Assembly (NCBI RefSeq): GCF_000219125.1
Contig: NZ_AFGF01000050.1
Location: 58,710-122,709 of the forward strand
Reading direction: 5' to 3'
DNA: 64,000 nucleotides
Source of the DNA: Acetonema longum DSM 6540
GTDB taxonomy: Bacteria; Bacillota; Negativicutes; Sporomusales; Acetonemataceae
Shown here: piece after piece, positions 51,545 through 60,264 of the stretch
Position numbering within the stretch: position 1 is the first letter of the stretch
Layout: each line of letters opens with the position of its first letter
The notes under the pieces: model-generated
The model's input: only the letters and a program-made list of their open reading frames with translations
The model's database searches: none
Told to the model about the DNA's origin: nothing
Translations under genes and position numbers: made by a program

Positions 51545-52978
51545 TTATACGATCGAGAAGGCATCCACCAAGGCGCAGCGCCGCTGCCGGGTAAAGCTGC
51601 GGGCCGAGGTCAGCCCTTCGCCGGTGGGGCCGGCGATAGTAAAGGTGGTGAACCCTTCACCGCCCACGCCGATACCGGCATAAGACGGAGCATTTTTAAC
51701 AAAGATGGTGGTTTCGATGGCCTTGGCCAGCCGGGTCATATAATCCACATTCTTGGAATGCATGACCGCCGTATGCCGGTTGCCATGCTCCACCTTCACC
51801 GCCAGATCGATGGCGGCGTCGATGTCCCGCACCGAGACCAGCGGCAGCACCGGCATCATCAGTTCTTCCAGCACGAAAGGATGGTCGGCCGGGGTCTCGC
51901 ACAGGATGACCCGGATATGATCCGGCGCCTGGATATTGATCTTGCTTAAAATAAACTTTGCGTCTTTGCCGATATAGTCCTTATTGACGCCATAGACTCT
52001 ACGCGGTTTTCCCACGCAGCCGGGAGCCATCTCTTCCGTCCTTTCGGTAAGAACCACCTCCATCAGCCGCTCGATATCCCGGCCGGAAATCAGGTAAGCT
52101 CCGTACTTTTGCAAATAGGATATCAATTCATCGGCAATACGGCCCACCGCGATAATTTCTTTCTCGGCGATGCAAGGCAGATTGTTGTCAAAGGAGCAGC
52201 CGGCGACAATATCTTTGGCCGCTTTGGCAATATCGGCGGTCTCATCCACCACCGCCGGCGGATTGCCGGCCCCGGCGCCAATGGCCTTCTTTCCGGAGGA
52301 CAACACCGCTTTGACCACAGCCGGACCGCCGGTGGCCACCAGCATCTGAATGCCCGGATGCCGCATCATGGCGTTGGCCGCCTCAATGGACGGCTCGGCA
52401 ACGGCGGTCAGAAGGTTGTCCGGGCCGCCGGCCTTGACGATGGCTTCATTTAAGAGCCGGATGGTGGTCAGGGATGTGTTCTGGGCGGTGGGATGGGGGC
52501 TGAACACGATCGAATTGCCGGCCGCGATCATGCCGATGCTGTTGCAGATCACGGTTTCAGACGGATTGGTAGTAGGAGTGATGGCCCCAATGACGCCGTA
52601 AGGAGCCATTTCCACCAGTGTCAGGCCGTGATCGCCGCTCCAGGCCCGGGACGTGAGATCTTCCGTGCCCGGCGTTTTGCGGGCTGCCAGCTGATTTTTC
52701 AGGATTTTATCCTCCACCCGGCCCATGCCGCTTTCCTGCACGGCCATCTGAGCGATAACGGCCGCATTGGCAAAGGCCGCATCCCGAATGGCCCGGATCA
52801 AAGTTTCCCGCTTTTCCAGGGTCAGCAGGCGAAGCTCCTGATAAGCCTGCCGGGCCGCCGCCACTGCCTGGTCCACTGTGGCGAAAATGCCGTCACCGCT
52901 GACTGCAGCGTCTTTTCCAGCCTTCATTTGGGTCAATACTGCCCTGGTGATCTGTTCAATAAGTGTTTGATCTACCAT
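51545..52978 (-). CDS. pduP: CoA-acylating propionaldehyde dehydrogenase
   Basis: A 477-residue enzyme converting propionaldehyde, NAD+ and CoA to propionyl-CoA inside the microcompartment. The ATG at 52978 follows AAGGAGG; the open frame runs upstream into pduO. The N-terminal 18 residues (MVDQTLIEQITRAVLTQM) are the amphipathic encapsulation helix. The catalytic Cys is in FDNNLPCIAEKEI (about residue 270), and VGAITPTTNPSET is the nucleotide/substrate loop. It is followed by pduS. Confidence 0.92.
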   Translation of the reverse strand: MVDQTLIEQITRAVLTQMKAGKDAAVSGDGIFATVDQAVAAARQAYQELRLLTLEKRETLIRAIRDAAFANAAVIAQMAVQESGMGRVEDKILKNQLAARKTPGTEDLTSRAWSGDHGLTLVEMAPYGVIGAITPTTNPSETVICNSIGMIAAGNSIVFSPHPTAQNTSLTTIRLLNEAIVKAGGPDNLLTAVAEPSIEAANAMMRHPGIQMLVATGGPAVVKAVLSSGKKAIGAGAGNPPAVVDETADIAKAAKDIVAGCSFDNNLPCIAEKEIIAVGRIADELISYLQKYGAYLISGRDIERLMEVVLTERTEEMAPGCVGKPRRVYGVNKDYIGKDAKFILSKINIQAPDHIRVILCETPADHPFVLEELMMPVLPLVSVRDIDAAIDLAVKVEHGNRHTAVMHSKNVDYMTRLAKAIETTIFVKNAPSYAGIGVGGEGFTTFTIAGPTGEGLTSARSFTRQRRCALVDAFSIV

Positions 52979-53009
52979 TATGTCTGTTCCTCCTTCCGGT
53001 GCCCGGCAG

Positions 53010-53987
53010 TCAATAAACGGCCATCCCTGCCCTGGCCACCGCAATATCTTGTTCCACCGAGCCGCCGCTGACTCCGATGCCGCCGATCACCTGTCCGTTT
53101 TTGACAATGGGCAGGCCGCCGCCAAACACGATCAGACGGCCGCCATTGGCGGTATTCAGGCCAAAAAGGGATTCTCCGGGCACTGCCAGTGCCGCCGCTT
53201 CCTCGGTGGACATTTTAAGGGCCAATGCGCTGTAAGCCTTATCCAATGACAGGGAAATGCTCGCCAGCAGTGCTCCGTCCATGCGCTGCTGCGCCACCAG
53301 ATTGCCGCCTTCGTCTACTACGGCTATCACCACGGGGACGCCGATTTCCCGTGCCTTTTCTTCCGCCGCTGCCATCATCTGTTTGGCTTTTGCCAGCATT
53401 GTGTTTTCCTCCTGTTGTAATATGAAGTTTCCGCCGGGCAATGCCGCCATGACCTGCCGGGTGGCGGCGGCAATGATCGCTTCCTGTTCCAGGCGCCTGG
53501 CCAGGACAAACAGCAGGTCCGAGAGCCGGTTCAGATATAACAGGACCGGTCTGGAAACCTCCCCGGAACGCAGAAGAGTCACCGCCCGCCGCTCGGCCCG
53601 CCGCACCACCGTCCGCGCCAGGTCCAGGGCGGCAGCGGCAGGCGTGCCGCCGGAATTGACAAAATAGCGCTGGGGAATGCGTTTCTCTTCCAGAGAATCA
53701 ATGATGGCTTCCAGCCCGGCCACATGGCTTTTGGCAATGCGGGGTTCCTGGCCTGAAGCGGCAGCGTCCGTCGCCAGGTCGGCATTCAGTGCAATCAGTT
53801 CGGTCTGAATTCGGTCGATAAGGGCTGCCGCCCAGTCCTGGCCGGTGAGAGCCTTGGCCAGCCCCATGGCGGCATTGGCTTCATCCACCGTACCGTAGGC
53901 GTCTACCCGGACATGGTCCTTGGACACCCGCTCCCGGCTGAGCAGGCTGGTTTGACCTTCATCGCCGGTTTTGGTATAGACCTTCAT
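53010..53987 (-). CDS. pduO: ATP:cob(I)alamin adenosyltransferase with C-terminal GlcG/HbpS-like domain
   Basis: A 325-residue two-domain PduO. Residues 1-185 form the adenosyltransferase (VYTKTGDEGQTSLLSRERVSKD, RVDAYGTVDEANAAMG, and RRAERRAVTLL). The C-terminal domain (about 195-325) is a GlcG/HbpS-type heme-binding-like module (GVPVVIAVVDEGGNLVAQQRMDGALLASISLSLDKAYSA). The enzyme makes adenosylcobalamin for the diol dehydratase. It lies between pduN and pduP with very short gaps. Confidence 0.92.
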   Translation of the reverse strand: MKVYTKTGDEGQTSLLSRERVSKDHVRVDAYGTVDEANAAMGLAKALTGQDWAAALIDRIQTELIALNADLATDAAASGQEPRIAKSHVAGLEAIIDSLEEKRIPQRYFVNSGGTPAAAALDLARTVVRRAERRAVTLLRSGEVSRPVLLYLNRLSDLLFVLARRLEQEAIIAAATRQVMAALPGGNFILQQEENTMLAKAKQMMAAAEEKAREIGVPVVIAVVDEGGNLVAQQRMDGALLASISLSLDKAYSALALKMSTEEAAALAVPGESLFGLNTANGGRLIVFGGGLPIVKNGQVIGGIGVSGGSVEQDIAVARAGMAVY

Positions 53988-53991
53988 GCTC

Positions 53992-54282
53992 TTATGGCTC
54001 CCTCAACAAGTCTTGATCGATTTCAATGCTGTCGATGATGCCGACAATAGCGGCATCCACCGCTCCGTTGGGCCGGCCGCTCACATGCCGCGCCGAACTT
54101 CCTTCCACGACCAGAACGGTCTCGCCGGTGCCCGCCCCGATGGTATCCACGGCAATCACCGGCTTATCCCGGTCATCACCGCGGCAAAAATCCGCCGGCC
54201 GGACAATTAAGAGCTTGCAGCCGGTCAGGCTGTCATCCTTGGGGGTAGCCACTACGGTGCCGATGACCTTTCCAACCCACAT
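53992..54282 (-). CDS. pduN: Microcompartment vertex protein PduN
   Basis: A 96-residue EutN/CcmL-family pentamer that closes the shell vertices. MWVGKVIGTVVATPKDDSLTGCKLLIVRP (residues 1-29) and the DTIGAGTGETVLVVEGSSAR block are characteristic. GGGAG precedes the ATG. It lies 15 bases after the flavoprotein gene. Confidence 0.92.
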   Translation of the reverse strand: MWVGKVIGTVVATPKDDSLTGCKLLIVRPADFCRGDDRDKPVIAVDTIGAGTGETVLVVEGSSARHVSGRPNGAVDAAIVGIIDSIEIDQDLLREP

Positions 54283-54297
54283 GCGCCTTCACTCCCA

Positions 54298-55077
54298 TCA
54301 CGTTTCTTTCCGCAATTCCAGGCCGCATTCCCGGGCCAGGTCGCGGGCCAAGGGGGTAACCAGCGCCCGGGCGGGCGCAATGATGACGGTCTCGCCCCGT
54401 GAGGCAGCTGCTTGCACCGCTGCCGCATCAATGAGGCCGCATTTTGCCGCCGCTGCGGCTGCGGGTTCTCGCCGCTCCGTCCGCTCCAGTATCTTGCAGG
54501 TCTCCTGCATCAACTGCTCCACCGGCATCAGGCGTACACCAAAGCCGGCAATTTTTTTCAGATTGGTTTCCAGAGCCTGACGCAACGCCGGCGAGGCTTC
54601 GCCTATCTGTTCTTTGACCCGCCAGGCATCCCGCGGATCGGCGGCGTTTTGTGCCGCCAGCACCGGTTTGCCCAGCATCAGGGCCTGCAAAACCACTGTG
54701 GATGCCAGGGTGTCGGATAGGGTCAGAGCTAGTTTGGCCGCCGTGTTTTGGGTCAGGACAGGCACCAGGATGACTGCCGCTTCCCGCAGCTGCCGGCCCG
54801 GATAGGGCGACTGACTGTCGATGATCTCCAAGTCCTCCCCCAGCGCCTCCCGCAGCCGCCTGCTGCCCACAACCTGTTCCGCCGGCCGGGACAAAACCGC
54901 AGTGAAGACGATCCCTTGATCCTGCAGTCGCTGTAGTTGGTTCAGGGCGGGCTCCAGGCCGATACCGCCGCCGGTAAATACCGCCAGGGCTTTATGCCTC
55001 CGGCGTGAGGAAGGAACCGCCTGCAGGCGCTTCATCACTTCCGCCGTGATCAGCTTCACCATTGCTTCGTAATCCAT
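54298..55077 (-). CDS. BMC-associated flavoprotein (PF02441-like) with encapsulation-type helix
   Basis: A 259-residue protein between pduL and pduN. The core (about 28-195) resembles the flavoprotein/PPC-decarboxylase fold: ALAVFTGGGIGLEPALNQL at the first strand and helix, and PVLTQNTAAKLALTLSDTLASTVVLQALMLGKPVLAAQNA, which is the typical FMN-contact region. The N-terminus, DYEAMVKLITAEVMKRLQAV, matches the encapsulation helices of PduB, PduD, PduE, PduL and PduP in pattern. The C-terminal tail (IDAAAVQAAASRGETVIIAPARALVTPLARDLARE) is a separate small module. Genes of this class are known in microcompartment loci, but no function is established. It occupies the place of pduM in enteric operons. 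Confidence 0.72.
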   Translation of the reverse strand: MDYEAMVKLITAEVMKRLQAVPSSRRRHKALAVFTGGGIGLEPALNQLQRLQDQGIVFTAVLSRPAEQVVGSRRLREALGEDLEIIDSQSPYPGRQLREAAVILVPVLTQNTAAKLALTLSDTLASTVVLQALMLGKPVLAAQNAADPRDAWRVKEQIGEASPALRQALETNLKKIAGFGVRLMPVEQLMQETCKILERTERREPAAAAAAKCGLIDAAAVQAAASRGETVIIAPARALVTPLARDLARECGLELRKET

Positions 55078-55079
55078 GG

Positions 55080-55739
55080 CTACTCCCCCCCTCTTGGGCG
55101 CAGCCTGACCAGATCGCCGTTAGTCAGACCCAGGGCATTGGCTTCGTCGGTGTCCAGGTGGCATTCCAGCCGGAAATCCGGCTGGATTCTGACCAGGACA
55201 TTGGCCAGGCTGCCGCCTCGGCCGCCGGCCGCCGCGATGGTCACCCGCTCGCCGTCGGCCAGGGCGTAGCGGCGGGCATCCTCTTGGGACATATGGATAT
55301 GCCGGGCAGCGCAGATCACGCCTTCTTCTAAAGTGACCGTTCCCTGCGGCCCGGCGATGACGGCTCCCGCTGATCCGGCAATATCGCCGGAATCCCGTAC
55401 TGGCGGCGCAATGCCTAAGATAAAACCGTCGGTACGGGATAACTCCACCTGAGTGAATCCCCGGACCGGTCCCAGAATCCGCACGCCCTGGAGGACTCCT
55501 TTCGGCCCGATGAGGGTCACGGTCTCCTTGGCCGCGAATTCCCCCACCTGTTTCAGGTCTTTGACCTTGGTCAGGGAATAGCCGCTGCCGAACAATATGG
55601 CCAGATGATCGGCCGAGAGATGAATGTGGCGGTTGGAAATGCCTACCGGAATGCCCATGTCTGTATGGGGCGTCTCCAATCTGGCCAGCGCCGCCAATAC
55701 TTGCGTGACAGCCTCTTCAATTATCTTGCGTTCTGTCAT
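55080..55739 (-). CDS. pduL: Phosphate propanoyltransferase PduL
   Basis: A 219-residue phosphotransacylase converting propionyl-CoA to propionyl phosphate, recycling CoA within the compartment. The zinc/active-site signatures are VGISNRHIHLSADHLAILFG (residues 32-51) and CAARHIHMSQEDARRYAL (about 144-161). The N-terminal 20 residues, TERKIIEEAVTQVLAALARL, form an encapsulation helix. The stop is 2 bases before the start of the flavoprotein gene. Confidence 0.92.
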   Translation of the reverse strand: MTERKIIEEAVTQVLAALARLETPHTDMGIPVGISNRHIHLSADHLAILFGSGYSLTKVKDLKQVGEFAAKETVTLIGPKGVLQGVRILGPVRGFTQVELSRTDGFILGIAPPVRDSGDIAGSAGAVIAGPQGTVTLEEGVICAARHIHMSQEDARRYALADGERVTIAAAGGRGGSLANVLVRIQPDFRLECHLDTDEANALGLTNGDLVRLRPRGGE

Positions 55740-55791
55740 CTCACCATCTCACCCCGTGCTTTCCCCTAACCTTGCGAGGCTCCCCATCTCT

Positions 55792-56073
55792 TTACCCTTC
55801 CATTTTAGGCAGGATCTTTTCAATGTCGGTGTGAGGGCGGGGAATCACATGGATCGAAACCACTTCGCCCACTTTCTGAGCCGCTGCCGCACCGCTGTCG
55901 GTAGCTGCTTTCACTGCGCCCACATCGCCTCTGACCATGACTGTGACCAAGCCGGAACCGATTTTTTCATAACCCACCAACAGGACGTTAGCCGCTTTGA
56001 CCATGGCGTCAGCTGCCTCAATAGCGCCCACCAGCCCTTTTGTTTCCACCATTCCCAATGCCTCTCCGCGCAT
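55792..56073 (-). CDS. pduJ: Microcompartment shell hexamer PduJ (PduA-like)
   Basis: A 93-residue single-BMC-domain shell protein. The ATG at 56073 is chosen since GGAGG sits 9 bases before it; an upstream ATG at 56082 touches the ribosome site. [53 protein letters not shown] covers most of the domain. It is nearly identical to the PduA-like protein at 62782-63057, pointing to duplication. It assembles the bulk hexagonal sheet. Confidence 0.92.
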   Translation of the reverse strand: MRGEALGMVETKGLVGAIEAADAMVKAANVLLVGYEKIGSGLVTVMVRGDVGAVKAATDSGAAAAQKVGEVVSIHVIPRPHTDIEKILPKMEG

Positions 56074-56074
56074 T

Positions 56075-56590
56075 CTATTCATCCTCCTTTATTTTGTTGT
56101 AATGCAGACAAGTTGCCTTCGGATCGCCCTTTTTACGCGGGCAGGCAGGATCACCGCACAGGTTGCAGATCTCGCCGCCCTTTTTTACCGGAGCCGCCGT
56201 TGGGACGGCCGCTTGCGCCTGGACCGCCGGACCTGCACCCGGCTCTGATGCTTTGCCGGTTTCTTGCTGCTCCTTTGCCGCTATCCCTGTGTCATCATTT
56301 GCCCTTATCGTTTCCCGGGTATAGACCAGACCGGCCGTTTCCTGATGGGGCCGCGGCATGATATGGGTGGCCCATACCCGGCCAACCTGGCCGGCAGCCA
56401 GCCGGCCGGCTTCTACCGCCGCTTGGATCGCGCCCACGTCGCCGCTTAGTTTTACCACCACCATGCCTCCGCCTTTGGTAAGCTCATAGCCGATCAGTTT
56501 GATATTGGCCGCCTTGACGGCGGCATCAGCCGCTTCTATGGCGGCAGTCAGCCCCACTGTCTCAATTAGGCCTACGGCATTTTGGACCAT
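56075..56590 (-). CDS. pduK: Shell protein PduK with C-terminal Cys extension
   Basis: A 171-residue shell protein. The ATG at 56590 follows GAGGTGAG. Residues 1-90 are a BMC domain ([44 protein letters not shown]). A proline/alanine-rich linker follows, then a C-terminal Cys cluster, [23 protein letters not shown], which could bind zinc or an Fe-S cluster, as in other PduK proteins. It directly precedes pduJ and follows the repeat element at 56606-56730. Confidence 0.88.
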   Translation of the reverse strand: MVQNAVGLIETVGLTAAIEAADAAVKAANIKLIGYELTKGGGMVVVKLSGDVGAIQAAVEAGRLAAGQVGRVWATHIMPRPHQETAGLVYTRETIRANDDTGIAAKEQQETGKASEPGAGPAVQAQAAVPTAAPVKKGGEICNLCGDPACPRKKGDPKATCLHYNKIKEDE

Positions 56591-56605
56591 ATTCTCACCT
56601 CGCTG

Positions 56606-56730
56606 GGAAACTGCTGAATACACCCCATCTGCGTCGCTGCTTCTGCGGTTACTTGCTTGTGTACACCAAGTACGCGGCGCGCGGCGTAATCCTCGTCGCG
56701 CCTAGCATCTGGGGCCTTTTCAGCAGTCTC
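56606..56730. repeat. Intergenic inverted-repeat element inside the pdu operon
   Basis: A GC-rich block between pduH and pduK with outer arms ACTGCTGAA (56610-56618) and TTCAGCAGT (56719-56727), and inner CCCC / GGGG and ACTTG / CAAGT pairs. The interior is rich in CGCG. It has no frame that looks like a gene. It has the look of a dispersed palindromic element that inserted into the operon. Confidence 0.6.
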
Positions 56731-56766
56731 TGACTTTAGATCCTATCGCGACATAATTGAAGTTAT

Positions 56767-57225
56767 TTACGGCCTCCTAGTTTGGAGTTCATGTAAAATT
56801 TTTTCTACAATCTCATTCACTAGAGCTATATCAAGAATAGCCTCTGCTTCCTGACCCGGCTGCTCCGCCGGCAGTTCTTTGAACGGGATCCCCTTTACCA
56901 GGCGGGCGGCATGGCTGCCCATGAGGCGCCACTGGGCCGGTGTGCCCCGGCCTGACAGGAAAAATAGCGGCTCCCGGACCGGCAGTTTATAGTAATGGAC
57001 GCAAAGTTCCTCAGAACCGATGGCCACCCCTACGCCAAGCCGGGAAACGGAAGCGGCCTGAAAGGCCAGAACCGCGGTTTCACTCTTGTCTCTCTCCTCC
57101 GTCACCCAGGGTATGCCCTCTTCTTCCATGCCGGCCTGGACTTCCCGCTGTTTTAAGCTAAGCTCCGGATGAGGCAGGGTATAGACCATCACGCAGGGTC
57201 TGACGGTTACCTCGCCGTTCGTCAT
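56767..57225 (-). CDS. pduH: Diol dehydratase reactivase small subunit
   Basis: A 152-residue small subunit of the diol dehydratase reactivating factor. The fold resembles the dehydratase beta subunit: GIPWVTEERDKSETAVLAFQAASVSRLGVGVAIGSEELCVHY is the family core. The ATG overlaps the pduG stop by 4 bases. It works with PduG to exchange damaged cobalamin. It is a little longer than the enteric protein (about 116) at the C-terminus. Confidence 0.88.
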   Translation of the reverse strand: MTNGEVTVRPCVMVYTLPHPELSLKQREVQAGMEEEGIPWVTEERDKSETAVLAFQAASVSRLGVGVAIGSEELCVHYYKLPVREPLFFLSGRGTPAQWRLMGSHAARLVKGIPFKELPAEQPGQEAEAILDIALVNEIVEKILHELQTRRP

Positions 57226-59051
57226 GCGCTTCCCGCCCTTTCGTCCGGGTAGGACAGCACCAGGCCGGTAGCCACGGCATTGCGGGGGCCTTCCGTACCC
57301 CGGATGTTGCCCCGGCCGCAGACGATGCCGTATTCGGCCAGGGCATCGGTCACCATGTCGGCGACCTCAAAATCCAGGGCCGAACCGCCTACCAGCACCA
57401 CAAAGGAAATGTGGCGGATATTGCCGGTGGGGGCCACCCGCGTCAGCGCCCGCAGCGCATTGGTGACAAAGACTCTTCTTTTGGCTTCCCGCCGCACATG
57501 GCGGATCTTATCAAGAGGATGATCGGTGGGGATGGGAATCATTTCGCTCTCTTTCAGAATCACTACCCGGGAAAAAACCTGCGGCGGCAGGTGCTGTTCA
57601 AAAAACTGCACAGTCCCGTCTTCCAGACGGATATGATACAGGCTCTCCACCTTGGCCAGAGGGTACATTTTGATTTCTTCCGCCAGGGCAAGGTCATTGA
57701 GTCCCAGTTCGGAATGGATCAGCATAGTCACCATGTCGCCGGCACCCGCCAGGTGAATGGCGCTGGTCCGCTCGTCCCGGCTGATGATCGCCGCATCGGT
57801 GGAGCCGCCGCCCATGTCCAGAATGGCCAGGGGTTTATCGGTGCCCGGCGTGGTCAGGGCGCCCCGGATGGCCATGTTGGCTTCCACTCCGGCAATGACC
57901 ACCCTGACTCCCAGCTGCCGCCTCAACTGATCGGCAATCTGCTGCATGGGCAGCCGGCTGGTTTTGACCATAGCCGCCAGGGCCACCGCGTTTTCCAGCG
58001 CAAACTCGCCGGCCAGGCCGCCCTGGACTTTTTGCGGCACAAAGGTATCCACCGCCAGGATGTCCTGGATTTTCATGGCATCCAGCGGCTGTCCGGTCAA
58101 TTCGCTCATGACCTGGCGCACCCGTTCCAGCATGCCGTTCACATTGGTGCCGGCCTCGCCCTGCACATCCTGGACCGGCTGGACCTGTTCCACCGCCGCC
58201 ATGATTTTGGCGGCCCCGGCCTCCACATCAATATCGGTTCTGCCTTTTTCCCCGGATAAGCTGATTAGTCCGGCCGGAATGGTCCGGGCCTTCACATCAC
58301 CCCGGGGGGTGCGGATAACCACGGCCGAGCGGTTGCCGATCAGCGCCCTGGCAATGGGCACTACCATTTTTGTCTCTTCCGCCGACAGTTGAAATACCGT
58401 GGCAATACCGTAAGGATTGGACAGATTTTTTATACTCTGACCGGCGGCGGCCACTTCCACCGCTGCCAGCATGCCCGGGGGCACCCGGTCGATGAAGGTG
58501 ACTTCATCCAGCACCGGAATTTTGCGGTGCAGCCGGTTCACGATCAGCACGGCATCGTCCTGGCGGGCCACCGCTCCCTGCAGGTCCACGCCCCGGCTGG
58601 CGGCGGCATTGAGTTCCCGGGCGGCGTCTTCAAAGTCAATGCCGCCGGGAATGATGCAGATGATTCTCTCACCGGCCTTGACGCCTGCCAGGCGGTCAAA
58701 GGGCACGGTTACGCCCACTCCCAGCCCGATGCCGCCGGGGGTGGCGGGATTGTGACCGATCATGGTGGATTCGGTAATGATGGTCTCGGTAATGGTTTCC
58801 ATCGCTAAATCGCCGATCACCGGTGTAGCCTCATTGAGGCGTATTTCCGTCAGGTCCGGCAATGCCAGCCCGACTTGCTGCAGCGCTTCTTCCAGGGCCA
58901 GGACGATGCCGGGAACATTGGCCGCCGTTCCCTTAATACCGGTAGTTTTGACAATGCTGCCGGCCAGAAACCGCCTGCCGCTGACGGCAAAGTCGGCCAG
59001 GCAGACCTCTGTGGTGGAATTGCCGATATCCACTCCTGCGACAATGGCCAT
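57222..59051 (-). CDS. pduG: Diol dehydratase reactivase large subunit
   Basis: A 609-residue ATPase of the actin/Hsp70-like fold that removes inactive cobalamin from the dehydratase. VAGVDIGNSTTEVCLAD (residues 4-20) and AILDMGGGSTDAAIISRDE (about 404-422) are the ATP-binding phosphate loops. The length equals enteric PduG (about 610). It lies 10 bases after pduE and is coupled to pduH. Confidence 0.93.
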   Translation of the reverse strand: MAIVAGVDIGNSTTEVCLADFAVSGRRFLAGSIVKTTGIKGTAANVPGIVLALEEALQQVGLALPDLTEIRLNEATPVIGDLAMETITETIITESTMIGHNPATPGGIGLGVGVTVPFDRLAGVKAGERIICIIPGGIDFEDAARELNAAASRGVDLQGAVARQDDAVLIVNRLHRKIPVLDEVTFIDRVPPGMLAAVEVAAAGQSIKNLSNPYGIATVFQLSAEETKMVVPIARALIGNRSAVVIRTPRGDVKARTIPAGLISLSGEKGRTDIDVEAGAAKIMAAVEQVQPVQDVQGEAGTNVNGMLERVRQVMSELTGQPLDAMKIQDILAVDTFVPQKVQGGLAGEFALENAVALAAMVKTSRLPMQQIADQLRRQLGVRVVIAGVEANMAIRGALTTPGTDKPLAILDMGGGSTDAAIISRDERTSAIHLAGAGDMVTMLIHSELGLNDLALAEEIKMYPLAKVESLYHIRLEDGTVQFFEQHLPPQVFSRVVILKESEMIPIPTDHPLDKIRHVRREAKRRVFVTNALRALTRVAPTGNIRHISFVVLVGGSALDFEVADMVTDALAEYGIVCGRGNIRGTEGPRNAVATGLVLSYPDERAGSA

Positions 59052-59060
59052 AATCTTTTC

Positions 59061-59579
59061 CTATTCCGCTCTCAGGCGGTTACGGCGCCGGTACACCGCC
59101 GCCGCTTCCCGGACAATGGCGGCATTCTGCCTGGCATTGTACTTGGTCTCCAGTTCATCGGCAATGGCCAGCAGTTCCGGTTCGGTGGAGCGGTAGGGGC
59201 GCAGGGCGTTATAAATCTCGAGGATGCGCTGGTCGGGAACCGCTGTCAGTTCGGCCGCCCGGCGCAGGTTGTCGCCAAACTGATTGCGGTTTACACCGTC
59301 GGCGATCTCAGCCTGCATTTTCAGGGTTTCCGGCGTAATGCGCACGTCCTCGGCCTTGACTTCGTCTTTCAGCACTTTAGCCAGAGTGATATCCGCCAGG
59401 CTTTTGCCGGTAGGCGTCTTTAACAATTCCGGCCGCTTGCCGGACAGGGGATAATCCCGCTCCGGGTTGAGGCCGCCAGCAGCCGCCGGCAAAGGCGGCG
59501 CTTCTCCCGCCTGCGGTGCGGCCAGCATGGATTTCAATACTTCACGGACAATGTCTTCCACCACTTGTTGCTGTGACAT
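59061..59579 (-). CDS. pduE: Propanediol dehydratase small subunit
   Basis: A 172-residue gamma subunit. The N-terminal helix MSQQQVVEDIVREVLKSML is an encapsulation-type peptide. Then DYPLSGKRPELLKTPTGKSLADITLAKVL is the conserved beginning of the subunit. The C-terminal KYNARQNAAIVREAAAVYRRR is typical. It is 20 bases downstream of pduD. Confidence 0.93.
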   Translation of the reverse strand: MSQQQVVEDIVREVLKSMLAAPQAGEAPPLPAAAGGLNPERDYPLSGKRPELLKTPTGKSLADITLAKVLKDEVKAEDVRITPETLKMQAEIADGVNRNQFGDNLRRAAELTAVPDQRILEIYNALRPYRSTEPELLAIADELETKYNARQNAAIVREAAAVYRRRNRLRAE

Positions 59580-59599
59580 TTCTCTTCACCTCCCGCGGC

Positions 59600-60241
59600 T
59601 TAAAACCGCACGTCCAGTTCCAGCGGCTTGGCGCCGGGAACCACATGCTCGGTTTCTTTAATGTGCAGCACGGCTGCCTTAGCCTGGAACTTGGGTCGGG
59701 CCATCTGGTCGTTTTTCGTGGGCACCGGCGTGGGGGATTCTCCTTTGGCGTATTTGGCCGCATTGCGGCCAATAGCGCGGTAGGACTCCAGGTCCAGAAG
59801 CGGCGACTGGGGGAACAGCTCCAGATTGCTCAAGGGTGGCAGGTCTTTCTGGTGAATGACCGTGGTGCCCCGGGACTGGATGCCGATGGCAATCCCCGAG
59901 CCGCTCAGCTTGGTGGCGTCGTGGGCGGCAAAAGCCACGTCCGAGGTCCGGAGCACCCGGATGACCCTGGCCTTAAGCCCTTCCTCCTCGATGCCGGCGA
60001 TGACTTCCCGCAGCACCTCGCTGTGGGGAACATTGACAATCGTCTTATCCTGATATTTGCCAAAGGCAGGAGCCAGGGCGATCAGCACTTCGTCGGCCCG
60101 TGTTCCGGCCTTGGCTTCTCCCTTCTCTGTCAGGGCCATGGGCCGGCCGCCGGCTGCGGCCCTAGTGGGACGGGACGGCTGTTCCATGCCCTGCAGAACC
60201 TGTTCCACCACTTCCCGGATCAATTGTTCACTGATTTGCAT
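59600..60241 (-). CDS. pduD: Propanediol dehydratase medium subunit
   Basis: A 213-residue beta subunit. The ATG at 60241 follows AAGAGGTG. The N-terminus [19 protein letters not shown] is the amphipathic targeting helix known to direct PduD into the shell. [39 protein letters not shown] and [31 protein letters not shown] are the family core. With PduC and PduE it forms the adenosylcobalamin-dependent enzyme. Confidence 0.93.
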   Translation of the reverse strand: MQISEQLIREVVEQVLQGMEQPSRPTRAAAGGRPMALTEKGEAKAGTRADEVLIALAPAFGKYQDKTIVNVPHSEVLREVIAGIEEEGLKARVIRVLRTSDVAFAAHDATKLSGSGIAIGIQSRGTTVIHQKDLPPLSNLELFPQSPLLDLESYRAIGRNAAKYAKGESPTPVPTKNDQMARPKFQAKAAVLHIKETEHVVPGAKPLELDVRF

Positions 60242-60264
60242 TACTCTACACCTCTTTTCCCGAC

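Noticed and set aside
57411..58259. 282-codon open frame antisense to pduG, and similar long frames opposite pduS, pduC, flgE and the ABC-F gene
   Set aside because: They are reverse-strand shadows of conserved genes in GC-rich sequence. They lack ribosome sites and show no recognisable domains.
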